DNA of 64,000 bases. Source: P52-10 sp041397365 (GTDB lineage: Bacteria > Pseudomonadota > Alphaproteobacteria > Rhizobiales > Xanthobacteraceae). The stretch is taken from positions 62,001-126,000 of the forward strand of contig JAWKWT010000003.1 of NCBI GenBank assembly GCA_041397365.1, read 5' to 3'. The position numbers and the translations under genes were made by a program. Below, in pieces: positions 9,814 to 17,982 of the stretch. The notes beneath the pieces are model-generated. The model ran no database searches, was not told where the DNA came from, and was given only the letters and a program-made list of their open reading frames with translations. Numbering within the stretch: the first letter of the stretch is position 1; every line of letters begins with the position of its first letter.

Positions 9814-10143
9814 ATGAAGAAGGTTCTCTCCGTTCTCGCCTTGGCGCTGCTGGTCGGCGCGGGCTCCGTCGCCGCGACGACCGATGCGTCGGCGCAGTAT
9901 CGACGGCATCATCACCGTGGCCCCGGCATCGGCCCGGCGCTCGGTGGCCTCGCCGTCGGCGCGATCATCGGCGGCGCGATCGCCTCCAGCCAGCGCCCCG
10001 CCTACGCCTACCCGCCGGGCTATGTCGCGCCCGGTTACGCACCGCCCCCGGCCTATTACGACGAGCCGGTCTGTCATGTTGAGCCGCAGCAATATTGGGA
10101 CGGCTTCTCCTGGCGCGTGCGCAACGTGCGGGTCTGCGACTGA
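9814..10143 (+). CDS. Small secreted glycine-zipper protein, paralogue 2
   Basis: A 109-residue paralogue of the gene at 9224: signal peptide (MKKVLSVLALALLVGAGSVAATTDASA), a basic RRHHHRGPG patch, a glycine zipper (GGLAVGAIIGGAIAS), a Pro/Tyr-rich stretch (YPPGYVAPGYAPPPAYY), and the C-terminal block CHVEPQQYWDGFSWRVRNVRVCD. The YWDG and VRVC blocks and the two cysteines are shared. The two genes are separated by a strong terminator and so are likely expressed independently. Function unknown. Confidence 0.8.
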   Translation: MKKVLSVLALALLVGAGSVAATTDASAQYRRHHHRGPGIGPALGGLAVGAIIGGAIASSQRPAYAYPPGYVAPGYAPPPAYYDEPVCHVEPQQYWDGFSWRVRNVRVCD

Positions 10144-10170
10144 TCCCGTTTCAGCTTCACAAATAAAAAA

Positions 10171-10196
10171 GCCTGGCATTCGTGCCGGGCTTTTTC
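10171..10196. terminator. Bidirectional terminator between the secreted-protein gene and serA
   Basis: GCCTGGCA / TGCCGGGC with loop TTCG is flanked by an A run on the left and TTTTT on the right. It can terminate the plus-strand gene ending at 10143 and, in reverse, serA ending at 10213. Confidence 0.8.
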
Positions 10197-10212
10197 TTTG
10201 CGCGAACCGCCT

Positions 10213-11802
10213 TCAGAACTTCAGCGCCTTCGCCTGCTTAACATGTGGCAGCGACAGCGTCTTGTCCAAAACCTCGGCGGGAACGTCGCCATCGACCTCG
10301 ACCAGCGCGATCGCGTCGCCACCCTGCTCGTTGCGGCCAAGATGGAAGGTCGCGATATTGACCTTCGCATCGCCGAGCAGCGACGCGAACTTGCCGATGA
10401 AGCCCGGCTTGTCCTCGTTCGTCACATAGATCATCGATTTGCCGAATTCGGCATCCACGCGGATGCCCTTGATGTCGACCATTCGCGGCTTGCCGTCGGC
10501 ATAGACCGTACCGGACACCGACCGCTCCTGCTGGCCGGTCGTCACCGCCACCGTGATGACGTTCTCGTAGTCGCTGGGCGCGGCGCGCGTGACCTCGTCG
10601 ACCACCATGCCGCGCTCCTTGGCGATCACCGGCGCGGACACGACATTGATCTCGCCCAGCATCGGCCGCAGCAGTCCCGTCAGCACTGCCGAGGTCAGCG
10701 CCCGGATCTTCATTTCGGCGACGCCGCCCTCATAGGTGATCGTCACCTTCTGAATGTCCGTGTCGGTGAGCTGGCCCGCGAACGAACCGAGCTTTTCGGC
10801 CAGTTCGACGAACGGCTTCAGCTTCGGCGCTTCCTCCGCCGTGATCGAGGGGAAATTCACCGCGTTGGAGATCGCGCCCGTCAGCAGATAGTCCGACATC
10901 TGCTCGGCCACCTGCAACGCGACATTCTCCTGCGCCTCATTGGTGGACGCGCCAAGATGCGGCGTGCAGATCACGTTCGGATGGCCGAACAGCACATTCG
11001 TCGTCGCCGGCTCCTCGACGAACACGTCGAAGGCCGCGCCCGCCACCTGGCCGGAATCCAGCGCCGCGCGTAACGCGGCCTCGTCCACCAGTCCGCCGCG
11101 CGCGCAATTGATGATGCGCACGCCCTTCTTCATCTTCGCGATCGCGGCCGCGTCGATGATGTTCTTGGTCTTTTCAGTCAGGGGCGTATGCAGCGTGATG
11201 AAATCGGCGCGCCTGAACAGTTCGTCGAGTTCGACCTTCTCGATGCCGAGGTCTTTAGCACGCTCCGGCGACAGGAACGGATCGAACCCGATCACCTTCA
11301 TGCGCAGGCCCTGCGCGCGGTCGATCACGATCGAGCCGATATTGCCGCAGCCGATCACACCGAGCGTCTTGCCGGTGATCTCCACGCCCATGAAGCGGTT
11401 CTTCTCCCACTTGCCGGCCTGTGTGGAGACGTCGGCCTGCGGAATTTCGCGCGCGAGCGACAGCATCAGCGTGATCGCGTGTTCGGCGGTCGTGATCGAA
11501 TTGCCGAACGGCGTGTTCATCACGATGACGCCTTTCGCCGTCGCCGCCGGAATCTCGACATTGTCGACGCCGATGCCGGCGCGGCCGATCACCTTGAGCT
11601 TCGTCGCCTTCTCCAGAATCTTGGCGGTCGCCTTGGTGGCGGAGCGGATCGCGAGGCCGTCATAGTTGCCGATGATCTCGGCGAGCTTGTCCTTGTCCTT
11701 GCCGAGATTGGGCTGGAAATCGACCTCGACACCGCGATCCTTGAAGATCTGCACGGCGGCCGGCGAGAGTGCATCGGAGATGAGAACTTTGGGTTTGGTC
11801 AT
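10213..11802 (-). CDS. serA: D-3-phosphoglycerate dehydrogenase
   Basis: First step of serine synthesis: oxidises 3-phosphoglycerate to 3-phosphohydroxypyruvate with NAD. This 529-residue long form has a Rossmann motif GCGNIG (151-156), the catalytic Arg in NCARGGLVDE and His in TPHLGAS. An allosteric substrate-binding domain follows (about 315-440), then a C-terminal ACT domain (from about 455) that usually senses serine. It lies downstream of serC on the same strand, with a repeat-bearing 177-base gap. Confidence 0.97.
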   Translation of the reverse strand: MTKPKVLISDALSPAAVQIFKDRGVEVDFQPNLGKDKDKLAEIIGNYDGLAIRSATKATAKILEKATKLKVIGRAGIGVDNVEIPAATAKGVIVMNTPFGNSITTAEHAITLMLSLAREIPQADVSTQAGKWEKNRFMGVEITGKTLGVIGCGNIGSIVIDRAQGLRMKVIGFDPFLSPERAKDLGIEKVELDELFRRADFITLHTPLTEKTKNIIDAAAIAKMKKGVRIINCARGGLVDEAALRAALDSGQVAGAAFDVFVEEPATTNVLFGHPNVICTPHLGASTNEAQENVALQVAEQMSDYLLTGAISNAVNFPSITAEEAPKLKPFVELAEKLGSFAGQLTDTDIQKVTITYEGGVAEMKIRALTSAVLTGLLRPMLGEINVVSAPVIAKERGMVVDEVTRAAPSDYENVITVAVTTGQQERSVSGTVYADGKPRMVDIKGIRVDAEFGKSMIYVTNEDKPGFIGKFASLLGDAKVNIATFHLGRNEQGGDAIALVEVDGDVPAEVLDKTLSLPHVKQAKALKF

Positions 11803-11887
11803 GATGTTTTCCTGAGAATGGGACCGTCATCCCGAGGCGGGAGTCATCGGGTCCAGCTCTGCCGGCCCGATGATAAACTCCGCGGCC

Positions 11888-11927
11888 CTCGAAGGATGAG
11901 CTGATCGCGGGCCGTTCATCCTTCGAG
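11888..11927. repeat. Dispersed rhizobial palindrome between serC and serA
   Basis: A perfect 12-base inverted repeat (CTCGAAGGATGA / TCATCCTTCGAG) lies in the 177-base serC-serA gap, with flanking gtcatcc and cggccacctcaggac text typical of interspersed rhizobial repeats. On RNA it would fold into a stable hairpin inside the serC-serA transcript. Confidence 0.7.
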
Positions 11928-11979
11928 GCCGCACAAAGCGCGCGGCCACCTCAGGACGACGGAATGGACGGCGCTGAAG

Positions 11980-13149
11980 TTAGGCCGCCTTGGCGAGCGA
12001 CGCCTTGGCTTCCGCAAAAGCCCAGTCGAGCCAATGCGTCAGCGCCTCGACATCGCTGGTCTCGACGGTCGCGCCGCACCAGATGCGAAGGCCCGGAGGC
12101 GCATCGCGATAGGCGCCGAGATCGTAACCCGCGCCTTCCTTTTCGATCAGATCGACCAGCGCCTTGGCGAAGGCCGCCTGCTTGTCGGCCGGCAGCGCCG
12201 TCACCTGCGGATCGACGACCTTCATGCAGACCGAGGTGTTGGAGCGGATCGCCGGATCGGCCGCGAGAAAATCGACCCACGGCGTCTTGGCTGCCCAGTC
12301 GCTCAGCACCTTGGTGTTGGCGTCGGCGCGACCCATCAGACCCTTCAGGCCGCCGATCGACTTCGCCCAGTTCAGCGTGTCGACATAGTCCTCGACGCAA
12401 AGCATCGATGGCGTGTTGATGGTTTCGCCTTCGAAGATACCTTCGTTGAGCTTGCCGCCCTTGGTCATGCGGAAGATCTTCGGCAGCGGCCATGCCGGCG
12501 TGTAGCTTTCCAGCCGCTGCACGGCGCGCGGCGACAGGATCAGCATGCCATGCGCGGCCTCGCCGCCCAGCGCCTTCTGCCAGGAGAACGTCACGACATC
12601 GAGCTTCGGCCAGTCGAGCGGCTGCGCGAACGCCGCCGAGGTGGCGTCGCAGATCGTCAACCCCTCGCGCTCGGCCTTGATCCAATCCGCGTTCGGCACG
12701 CGCACGCCGGAGGTCGTGCCGTTCCAGGTAAACACCACGTCGGATGCGGGATCGACCTTCGACAGATCGGGCAGTTCGCCATAACCCGCCTTCAGCGTGG
12801 CGACGTCCTTCAGCTTCAATTCCTTGGCGACATCGCCGATCCAGCCCTCGCCGAACGATTCCCAGGCAAGCATCGTCACCTTGCGCGGGCCGAGCAGCGA
12901 CCACAGCGCCATCTCGACCGCGCCGGTATCCGACGCCGGCACGATGCCGATCTTGTAGTCCTTGGGGACCTCAAGCACCTCGCGCGTCAACTCGATCGCG
13001 AGCTTGAGTCTCGCCTTGCCGATCTTCGCGCGATGCGAACGGCCGAGCACGGCATCTTTCAGTTTTTCGGGAGACCAGCCGGGGCGCTTCGCGCAGGGGC
13101 CAGACGAAAAATGCGGCACGTTCGGCCGCACGGTGGGCTTTGTCGCCAT
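11980..13149 (-). CDS. serC: Phosphoserine aminotransferase
   Basis: Second step of serine synthesis: transfers the amino group of glutamate to 3-phosphohydroxypyruvate, using PLP. At 389 residues it belongs to the alphaproteobacterial form, starting RPNVPHFSSGPCAKRPGW. The PLP lysine is K192 in FSWQKALGGE. It is the first gene of the serC-serA pair and is preceded by hairpins that fit the serC leader. Confidence 0.97.
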   Translation of the reverse strand: MATKPTVRPNVPHFSSGPCAKRPGWSPEKLKDAVLGRSHRAKIGKARLKLAIELTREVLEVPKDYKIGIVPASDTGAVEMALWSLLGPRKVTMLAWESFGEGWIGDVAKELKLKDVATLKAGYGELPDLSKVDPASDVVFTWNGTTSGVRVPNADWIKAEREGLTICDATSAAFAQPLDWPKLDVVTFSWQKALGGEAAHGMLILSPRAVQRLESYTPAWPLPKIFRMTKGGKLNEGIFEGETINTPSMLCVEDYVDTLNWAKSIGGLKGLMGRADANTKVLSDWAAKTPWVDFLAADPAIRSNTSVCMKVVDPQVTALPADKQAAFAKALVDLIEKEGAGYDLGAYRDAPPGLRIWCGATVETSDVEALTHWLDWAFAEAKASLAKAA

Positions 13150-13152
13150 TTG

Positions 13153-13210
13153 ATCTATCCTTCCAGATAGCTAGCCTCCCGTTGGGGGGAGGTGTCCCGT
13201 CGCGGGGAAT
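13153..13210 (-). promoter_or_regulatory. serC leader RNA (serC motif)
   Basis: Upstream of serC on the minus strand are three small hairpins in a row: CCCG-CGA-CGGG (13196-13206), CCTCCC...GGGAGG (13175-13192) and TATC-TGGAAG-GATA (13156-13169). The last encloses the Shine-Dalgarno sequence GGAAGGA directly before the start codon. This fits the serC RNA motif described upstream of serC in alphaproteobacteria. Translational control by hiding the ribosome site is an inference. Confidence 0.65.
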
Positions 13211-13262
13211 ACAGAAACGCCCGCAGCTGCGCAAGAAATTTCGCCTGCGCTACAGGCAGGTC

Positions 13263-13703
13263 TCACTTGCGCCTGGCGCTGAAATCGACGCGCACGACCG
13301 GGCCGCCGGCGTCCTTTTCCAGAATCGCTTTCAGCTTCGCCAGATCGCGCCGGACGGCCGCGAGGTCCTGCCGAAAATCCTCGTCGCTCATCCCGGTCTG
13401 ACGAAACACCGTGAGCATCACCTCGCTGCCCGCGCCGTTCCGCACGACACGCAGTGGCACGAAGACACGGCCCGACAGCAGCCGCACGGTATGATCGAGC
13501 ACGCCGAATTCGTTGCGCGGCGAGAAGGTGATTTCGGCCGGACCGCTCGGCGTGTCGGCCAGCCAGATTCCACCCATGCCGACCCGCAGATTGCTGCCCA
13601 TGCCCTCGGCCCAGGCTGCAAAATTGCCGGGCTGGGCGGCGAACTCATAGACTTCGCCGAACGGCCTGTTGATCGATACGCTCAGGGTTTCCGACGAGAG
13701 CAT
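13263..13703 (-). CDS. SRPBCC-family (START-like fold) protein
   Basis: A 146-residue protein with the START/Bet v1-like pattern: SETLSVSINRPFGEVYEFAAQPGNFAAWAEG at the N-terminus, beta-rich middle and a final long helix DEDFRQDLAAVRRDLAKLKAILE. Such proteins bind hydrophobic ligands or act as polyketide cyclases. The frame is open further up to 13814 but that part is Cys-rich and unlike the family, so I use ATG 13703. Function not assignable. Confidence 0.75.
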   Translation of the reverse strand: MLSSETLSVSINRPFGEVYEFAAQPGNFAAWAEGMGSNLRVGMGGIWLADTPSGPAEITFSPRNEFGVLDHTVRLLSGRVFVPLRVVRNGAGSEVMLTVFRQTGMSDEDFRQDLAAVRRDLAKLKAILEKDAGGPVVRVDFSARRK

Positions 13704-13876
13704 CACGTTATCCTTGGTCCACCACTCCGACCCCGAAATATAGGGACAGCATAGACGGTCGCTGCAATCCTTGCAGTCATGGCAGCGATGCGAACGAAAC
13801 TTTTCGCCCCTCATAAAGCCATTGCTCTATGGTGGGCCGTGAGGCGACGACGGGTCCGGCGCCCGAAAGGCCGTCG

Positions 13877-14707
13877 ATGTCCACCCAGGTGATGCTCCTC
13901 GTTCTGTTCGGTGCCTTTCTGCATGCGAGCTGGAACGCGATCGTCAAATCGGGCGACCACAAGCTGCGCGACGCCGGGCTGATCGCCGGCGGCGGCGCAT
14001 TGGCCGCGGTGGTCTTCCTGCCGTTCGCGCCGCTCCCGGACGCAGCGTGCGTACCTTGGCTGCTCGGATCGGTGGTCATCCATCAGGTTTATTACGGTCT
14101 CGTCGCGGCCGCCTATCGCGCCGGCGATCTCGGCCACACCTATCCGCTGATGCGCGGCACCGCGCCGCTCCTGGTCGCGATCGCGAGCGGGCCGCTGATC
14201 GGCGAAACGCTCTCCTTCACCGCCTGGATCGGCATCGCGCTGATCTGTGGCGGCATTCTCCTGCTCGCCCTTCATCGCCACGCCGCGCCGCGCGCGACGC
14301 TGGTGGCGCTGGCCAATGCCGCCATCATCGCGCTCTACACGCTCGTCGACGGCACCGGCGCGCGCGCCTCGGGCGCGCCGATTTCGTATACGCTGTGGCT
14401 GATGGTGCTCAGCGCCCCGCCGCTGCTGGCCTGGCTGTTCTGGCAGGATGCCGGTGCGATGCGGCGGCAGATCGCTCAGCGCGGTTTGATCGGCCTGATC
14501 GGCGGCGCATGCTCGGCGCTGTCCTATGGGCTCGCGCTCTGGGCGATGACGGTCGCGCCGCTGGCGGCCGTCGCCGCCTTGCGCGAAACCTCGGTGCTGT
14601 TCGCCGTCGCGATCTCGACCTTCATCCTTCGCGAAGGCGGCGGTGCGCGGCGATTTCTGGCCGCCGCGCTGGTGGTCGGCGGCGCGGTCGCGCTGCGGCT
14701 GATCTAA
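13877..14707 (+). CDS. EamA-type (DMT superfamily) transporter
   Basis: A 276-residue integral membrane protein with about ten hydrophobic helices in two repeated halves of the drug/metabolite transporter type (FLHASWNAIVKSG at the start; SALSYGLALWAMTVAPLAAVAALRETSVLFAV in the second half). It likely exports metabolites; substrate unknown. An in-frame start 48 bases upstream is less likely than ATG 13877 (MSTQVMLLVLFGAFLHASWN), which opens directly into helix 1. Confidence 0.8.
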   Translation: MSTQVMLLVLFGAFLHASWNAIVKSGDHKLRDAGLIAGGGALAAVVFLPFAPLPDAACVPWLLGSVVIHQVYYGLVAAAYRAGDLGHTYPLMRGTAPLLVAIASGPLIGETLSFTAWIGIALICGGILLLALHRHAAPRATLVALANAAIIALYTLVDGTGARASGAPISYTLWLMVLSAPPLLAWLFWQDAGAMRRQIAQRGLIGLIGGACSALSYGLALWAMTVAPLAAVAALRETSVLFAVAISTFILREGGGARRFLAAALVVGGAVALRLI

Positions 14708-14722
14708 AATTCAGCTTCGTTC

Positions 14723-14771
14723 GAGCATGATCGAACCCGAAAACCGGTTCCCACTTTTCGGGATCATGCTC
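14723..14771. repeat. Dispersed palindrome GAGCATGATC...GATCATGCTC, copy 1
   Basis: First of six related copies in the window. The outer arms GAGCATGATC and GATCATGCTC enclose an inner pair AACCGG / CCGGTT-like core with CCGAAAA and CCCACTTTTCGGG text. It lies between converging genes (stops at 14707 and 14772), where it could serve as a transcription terminator. Confidence 0.85.
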
Positions 14772-15125
14772 CTACCATTTATGGAAAATAAAAAACGCGC
14801 CGCCGGCGATCAGCGCGAAGCCGACCGCGTGATTCCACCCCAGCGGCTCCTTCAGATACAGCACCGAGAACACCGCGAAGACCAGCAGCGTCACGACCTC
14901 CTGGATGGTCTTGAGCTGTGCGGCCGAATAGACCTCGCTGCCCCAGCGATTGGCGGGAACCGCAAGGCAGTATTCGACCAAGGCAATGCCCCAGCTCACC
15001 AGAATGACGAGCGGCAGCCACGCCGTCTTGAACTTCAAATGGCCGTACCAGGCAAAGGTCATGAACACGTTGGAGGCGAGCAGCATCAGAACGGGCAGAA
15101 CGAATGCGGAATTGGAAAGCGGCAT
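14772..15125 (-). CDS. DUF486 / small DMT-family membrane protein
   Basis: A 117-residue protein with four hydrophobic helices, including VLMLLASNVFMTFAWYGHLKFK, PLVILVSWGIALVEYCLAVPANR, VVTLLVFAVFSVLYLKEPL and NHAVGFALIAGGAFFIFHKW. The NVFMTFAWYGHL and EYCLAVPANRWG signatures are those of DUF486, thought to be a small transporter. Its stop abuts the palindrome at 14723-14771. Confidence 0.85.
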   Translation of the reverse strand: MPLSNSAFVLPVLMLLASNVFMTFAWYGHLKFKTAWLPLVILVSWGIALVEYCLAVPANRWGSEVYSAAQLKTIQEVVTLLVFAVFSVLYLKEPLGWNHAVGFALIAGGAFFIFHKW

Positions 15126-15444
15126 GGGAGTCTCGATGAGCGCCGGTCGGGGAACGGCCGGCTGTTGATAACAATCGGAACGTCATGTCCGTGTAGCATG
15201 CGGCCTTTAGCCTGGACACGCGCAGATCGTTCCCCCTTCCGATCTCCACACCCCGCCGGCCGATCATTTCACGGCCGGACAGGCTTCCGGTCCGGCGCAG
15301 TTCGTGCAAGGAACGAGGACCGTCGCCGGGAGGATTGCTGCCTGCTACACCATCCATCCGGGTTAAATCGCTTCAACCCCTACCATTCTCGTTGAGCATG
15401 ATCCTTTCCGAAAACCGGTTCCCACTTTTCGGGATCATGCTCTT
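15126..15444. other. Intergenic region between DUF486 gene and plsC
   Basis: A 319-base gap serving divergent genes. It contains a palindrome copy at 15394-15442 directly before the acyltransferase start codon, and GC-rich inverted text near 15260-15300. No gene is supported on either strand. Confidence 0.6.
15394..15442. repeat. Dispersed palindrome GAGCATGATC...GATCATGCTC, copy 2
   Basis: A near-complete copy lying 2 bases before the ATG of the acyltransferase gene (15445). A stable hairpin here would cover the ribosome-binding region, so either translation begins elsewhere or the element tunes it. Confidence 0.85.
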
Positions 15445-16254
15445 ATGATCCGCTGCTTCCTCGTCATCGCGGCCTTCGTCCTCATGACGATCGTGCTGGC
15501 GCCGTTCCAGTTGCTCGGGCTCGCGTTCCGGCTGCCGATCCAGCGCACGATTCCCTATTACTACCATCGTGCCCTGTGCGCGCTGATCGGCGTGCGCATC
15601 CGCACGGCCGGCGAGCGTTCGCCGGATTTTCCGCTGCTGATCCTCTCCAATCACGCCTCATGGCTCGACATCGTCGTCATCACCGCGCTGACGCCCGCGG
15701 TGTTCGTCGCCAAGAAGGAGGTGGCGCGGTGGCCGGTGTTCGGCTGGCTGGCGAAACTCCAGCGCACCGTCTTCATCGATCGCGAGCGGCGGCACCGCAC
15801 GGGCGCGGCGACGCAGGAGATCGCCGAACGGCTGCTCGGCGGCGACGCCGTGGTCCTGTTCGCCGAAGGCACGTCGAGCGACGGCAACCATGTGCTGCCG
15901 TTCCGCTCGGCGCTGATCGGCGCGGTGCATCATGCGATCGGCTCCTCGACGCATCACGACCGCGTCACCGTGCAGCCGCTGTCGCTGGCCTATACGGGCT
16001 TAAGCGGATTGCCGCTCGGCCGCGCCGGCCGCAACCGTGTGGCGTGGTATGGCGATCTCGATCTGGTGCCGCATCTGGTGCGCCTCTGCGCCGCCGGCGC
16101 GGTCGACGTGGTGGCGAGCTGGGGCGAGCCGGTCGCCTATGACATGAGCGCGGACCGCAAGGACATCACCCGCACCGCCGAACGCGCCGTGCGCGAGATG
16201 ACCGTGCGCGGGCATCGGGCGGCGCTGGCCATGGCGCACGAACGCCGCGATTGA
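15445..16254 (+). CDS. 1-acyl-sn-glycerol-3-phosphate acyltransferase (PlsC family)
   Basis: A 269-residue membrane acyltransferase of phospholipid synthesis. An N-terminal hydrophobic segment (FLVIAAFVLMTIVLAPFQLLGLAF) is followed by the catalytic HxxxxD motif in NHASWLD, the substrate motif FAEGTSSDG and VTVQPLSLAY. The family adds the second acyl chain to lysophosphatidate; some rhizobial members make ornithine lipids (OlsA), which cannot be excluded. The start directly follows a palindrome that leaves no ordinary ribosome site. Confidence 0.8.
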   Translation: MIRCFLVIAAFVLMTIVLAPFQLLGLAFRLPIQRTIPYYYHRALCALIGVRIRTAGERSPDFPLLILSNHASWLDIVVITALTPAVFVAKKEVARWPVFGWLAKLQRTVFIDRERRHRTGAATQEIAERLLGGDAVVLFAEGTSSDGNHVLPFRSALIGAVHHAIGSSTHHDRVTVQPLSLAYTGLSGLPLGRAGRNRVAWYGDLDLVPHLVRLCAAGAVDVVASWGEPVAYDMSADRKDITRTAERAVREMTVRGHRAALAMAHERRD

Positions 16255-16311
16255 ATTTTGCCGCCCCCGGAGTCACGATGACCGCTCCTCCCGCGAGCAA
16301 CAGGTTTATCC

Positions 16312-17259
16312 ATGGAAATTCGTAATCTTGGCGGCTCCGGCCTTCGCGTCTCGGCGGTCGGCCTCGGCTGCAACAATTTCGGCCAGCGGCTGGATGTCGA
16401 AGGCACGCGCAAGGTGATCCACAAGGCGCTCGATGTCGGCATCACGCTGTTCGACACCGCCGACGTCTACGGCAATCGCGGCGGCTCGGAGACGGCGATG
16501 GGCCAGGTGCTCGGCGACCGGCGGAAAGACATCGTGCTCGCGACCAAATTTGCGATGCAGATGGACGACGAGGGCGTGAAGAAAGGCGCATCGCGCCGCT
16601 ACATCATGAAGGCCGTCGAGGACAGCCTGAAGCGGTTGCAGACCGATTATATCGATCTCTATCAACAGCACGCCTATGATCCGCTGACGCCGATCGAGGA
16701 AACGCTGCGCGCGTTGCAGGACCTCGTCTCGCAAGGCAAGGTCCGCTACATCGGCTGCTCGAACCTTCCCGCATGGCGCGTCGCCGAAGCGACACTGACG
16801 GCGAAGGCGATCAACGCAACGCCGTTCGTCTCGATCCAGGACGAATACAGCCTCGTCGTGCGAGACATCGAGAAGGAATTGCAGCCCGCTGCGGTCGCCT
16901 ACAATCTCGGCATCCTGCCCTATTTCCCACTCGCCTCGGGGTTGCTGACCGGAAAATACGCGGGCTCCGCCGATGCGCCGGCCGGAACGCGCTTCGCAAA
17001 CACGCCGCGGCTGCGCGACCGCTATGTCAACGACAGGAATGTCGGCATCGTCGAGAAGCTGAAGGCGTTCGCGGACGAGCGCGGCCACTCGATGCTTGAG
17101 CTGGCGTTCTCGTGGCTCGCCTCGCGTCCGCAGGTGTCGAGCGTCATCGCGGGCGCAACCAGGCCCGAGCAGATCGAGCAGAACGCGAAAGCCATCGCCT
17201 GGAAGATGACGCCGGACGATCTCGCCGAGATCGACCGTATCACGCGAGGCAACGGATAG
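16312..17259 (+). CDS. Aldo/keto reductase
   Basis: A 315-residue NADPH-dependent TIM-barrel oxidoreductase. The catalytic tetrad is visible: Asp and Tyr in FDTADVYGNRG, Lys in VLATKFAM, His in LYQQHAYDP. C-terminal cofactor-binding text is SVIAGATRPEQIEQN. It resembles YajO/Tas-like general aldehyde reductases; substrate unknown. The TAG stop (17257-17259) shares its last base with a copy of the dispersed palindrome. Confidence 0.9.
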   Translation: MEIRNLGGSGLRVSAVGLGCNNFGQRLDVEGTRKVIHKALDVGITLFDTADVYGNRGGSETAMGQVLGDRRKDIVLATKFAMQMDDEGVKKGASRRYIMKAVEDSLKRLQTDYIDLYQQHAYDPLTPIEETLRALQDLVSQGKVRYIGCSNLPAWRVAEATLTAKAINATPFVSIQDEYSLVVRDIEKELQPAAVAYNLGILPYFPLASGLLTGKYAGSADAPAGTRFANTPRLRDRYVNDRNVGIVEKLKAFADERGHSMLELAFSWLASRPQVSSVIAGATRPEQIEQNAKAIAWKMTPDDLAEIDRITRGNG

Positions 17260-17326
17260 AGCATGATCCCGAAAGTGGGAACCGGTTTGCGCTTCGCGGC
17301 CCTCCGGGTCGGACCAGATCATGCTC
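17259..17326. repeat. Dispersed palindrome GAGCATGATC...GATCATGCTC, copy 3, long-loop variant
   Basis: Outer arms are conserved, but the centre carries an extra stretch (GCTTCGCGGCCCTCCGGGTC region) making this copy about 68 bases. It starts on the last base of the aldo/keto reductase stop codon and lies between converging genes. Confidence 0.8.
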
Positions 17327-17357
17327 CAATAAAAACCGGGCCGCCGGCCGCGCACTT

Positions 17358-17936
17358 TCAAAGTCCGAGCGCGGTCTCGCTCTCGCCGATCCAGCGGCGC
17401 ACCGCCTTGTAGCCTTCGAGATGGAAGCCGCCCTCCGGCGCCACCCGCGTATAGGCAAGCAATGCGACGTCGGCGAGCGTGAATCGCTCGCCGACGAGAA
17501 ATCTGCTGGCCGCCAGCCGATGCTCCATGCGCACCAGCGCCGCATAGCCGCGCTTCAGCTTTTCCGGGTCGAGCTCGCTCACGTCCTTGCCCAGATAAGC
17601 CATCTCGAAGCGGCACACGGCGATATAGGGCTCGTGGCTGTACTGTTCCCAGAACAGCCACTCATCCATCCGTGCGGCATCATATGCATCGCGCGGAACG
17701 AGATCGCTGTCGCGTGCGAGATAACGGGTGATCGCGTTGGATTGCGCCAGCGTGCGGCCGTCGTCGAGTTCGAGCACAGGCACCTGCCCCGCCGCGTTGA
17801 GTTTCAAAAACTCCGGCGTGCGCGACCCGCCCTTCATGATGTCGATGTCGATCCAGCGATACGGCACCGACAGCCGGTCGCAGACCCACTTCACCTTCAG
17901 GCAGTTCCCGGACTTCGTGTCGCCGTAGACTTTCAC
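17358..17936 (-). CDS. Glutathione S-transferase family protein
   Basis: A 192-residue GST. The thioredoxin-like N-terminal domain begins VKVYGDTKSGNCLKVKW and contains the glutathione-binding cis-Pro segment GQVPVLELDDGR and QSNAITRYLA. The helical C-terminal domain carries FTLADVALLAYTR. A GTG start at 17936 places the first beta strand correctly. Likely detoxification. A second GST at 33394 is related in layout but not a close copy. Confidence 0.87.
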   Translation of the reverse strand: MKVYGDTKSGNCLKVKWVCDRLSVPYRWIDIDIMKGGSRTPEFLKLNAAGQVPVLELDDGRTLAQSNAITRYLARDSDLVPRDAYDAARMDEWLFWEQYSHEPYIAVCRFEMAYLGKDVSELDPEKLKRGYAALVRMEHRLAASRFLVGERFTLADVALLAYTRVAPEGGFHLEGYKAVRRWIGESETALGL

Positions 17937-17982
17937 GGCTCGCTTCCTTCGATCGGCCTCAGCCGCGCCCCGACGCGGCGCG

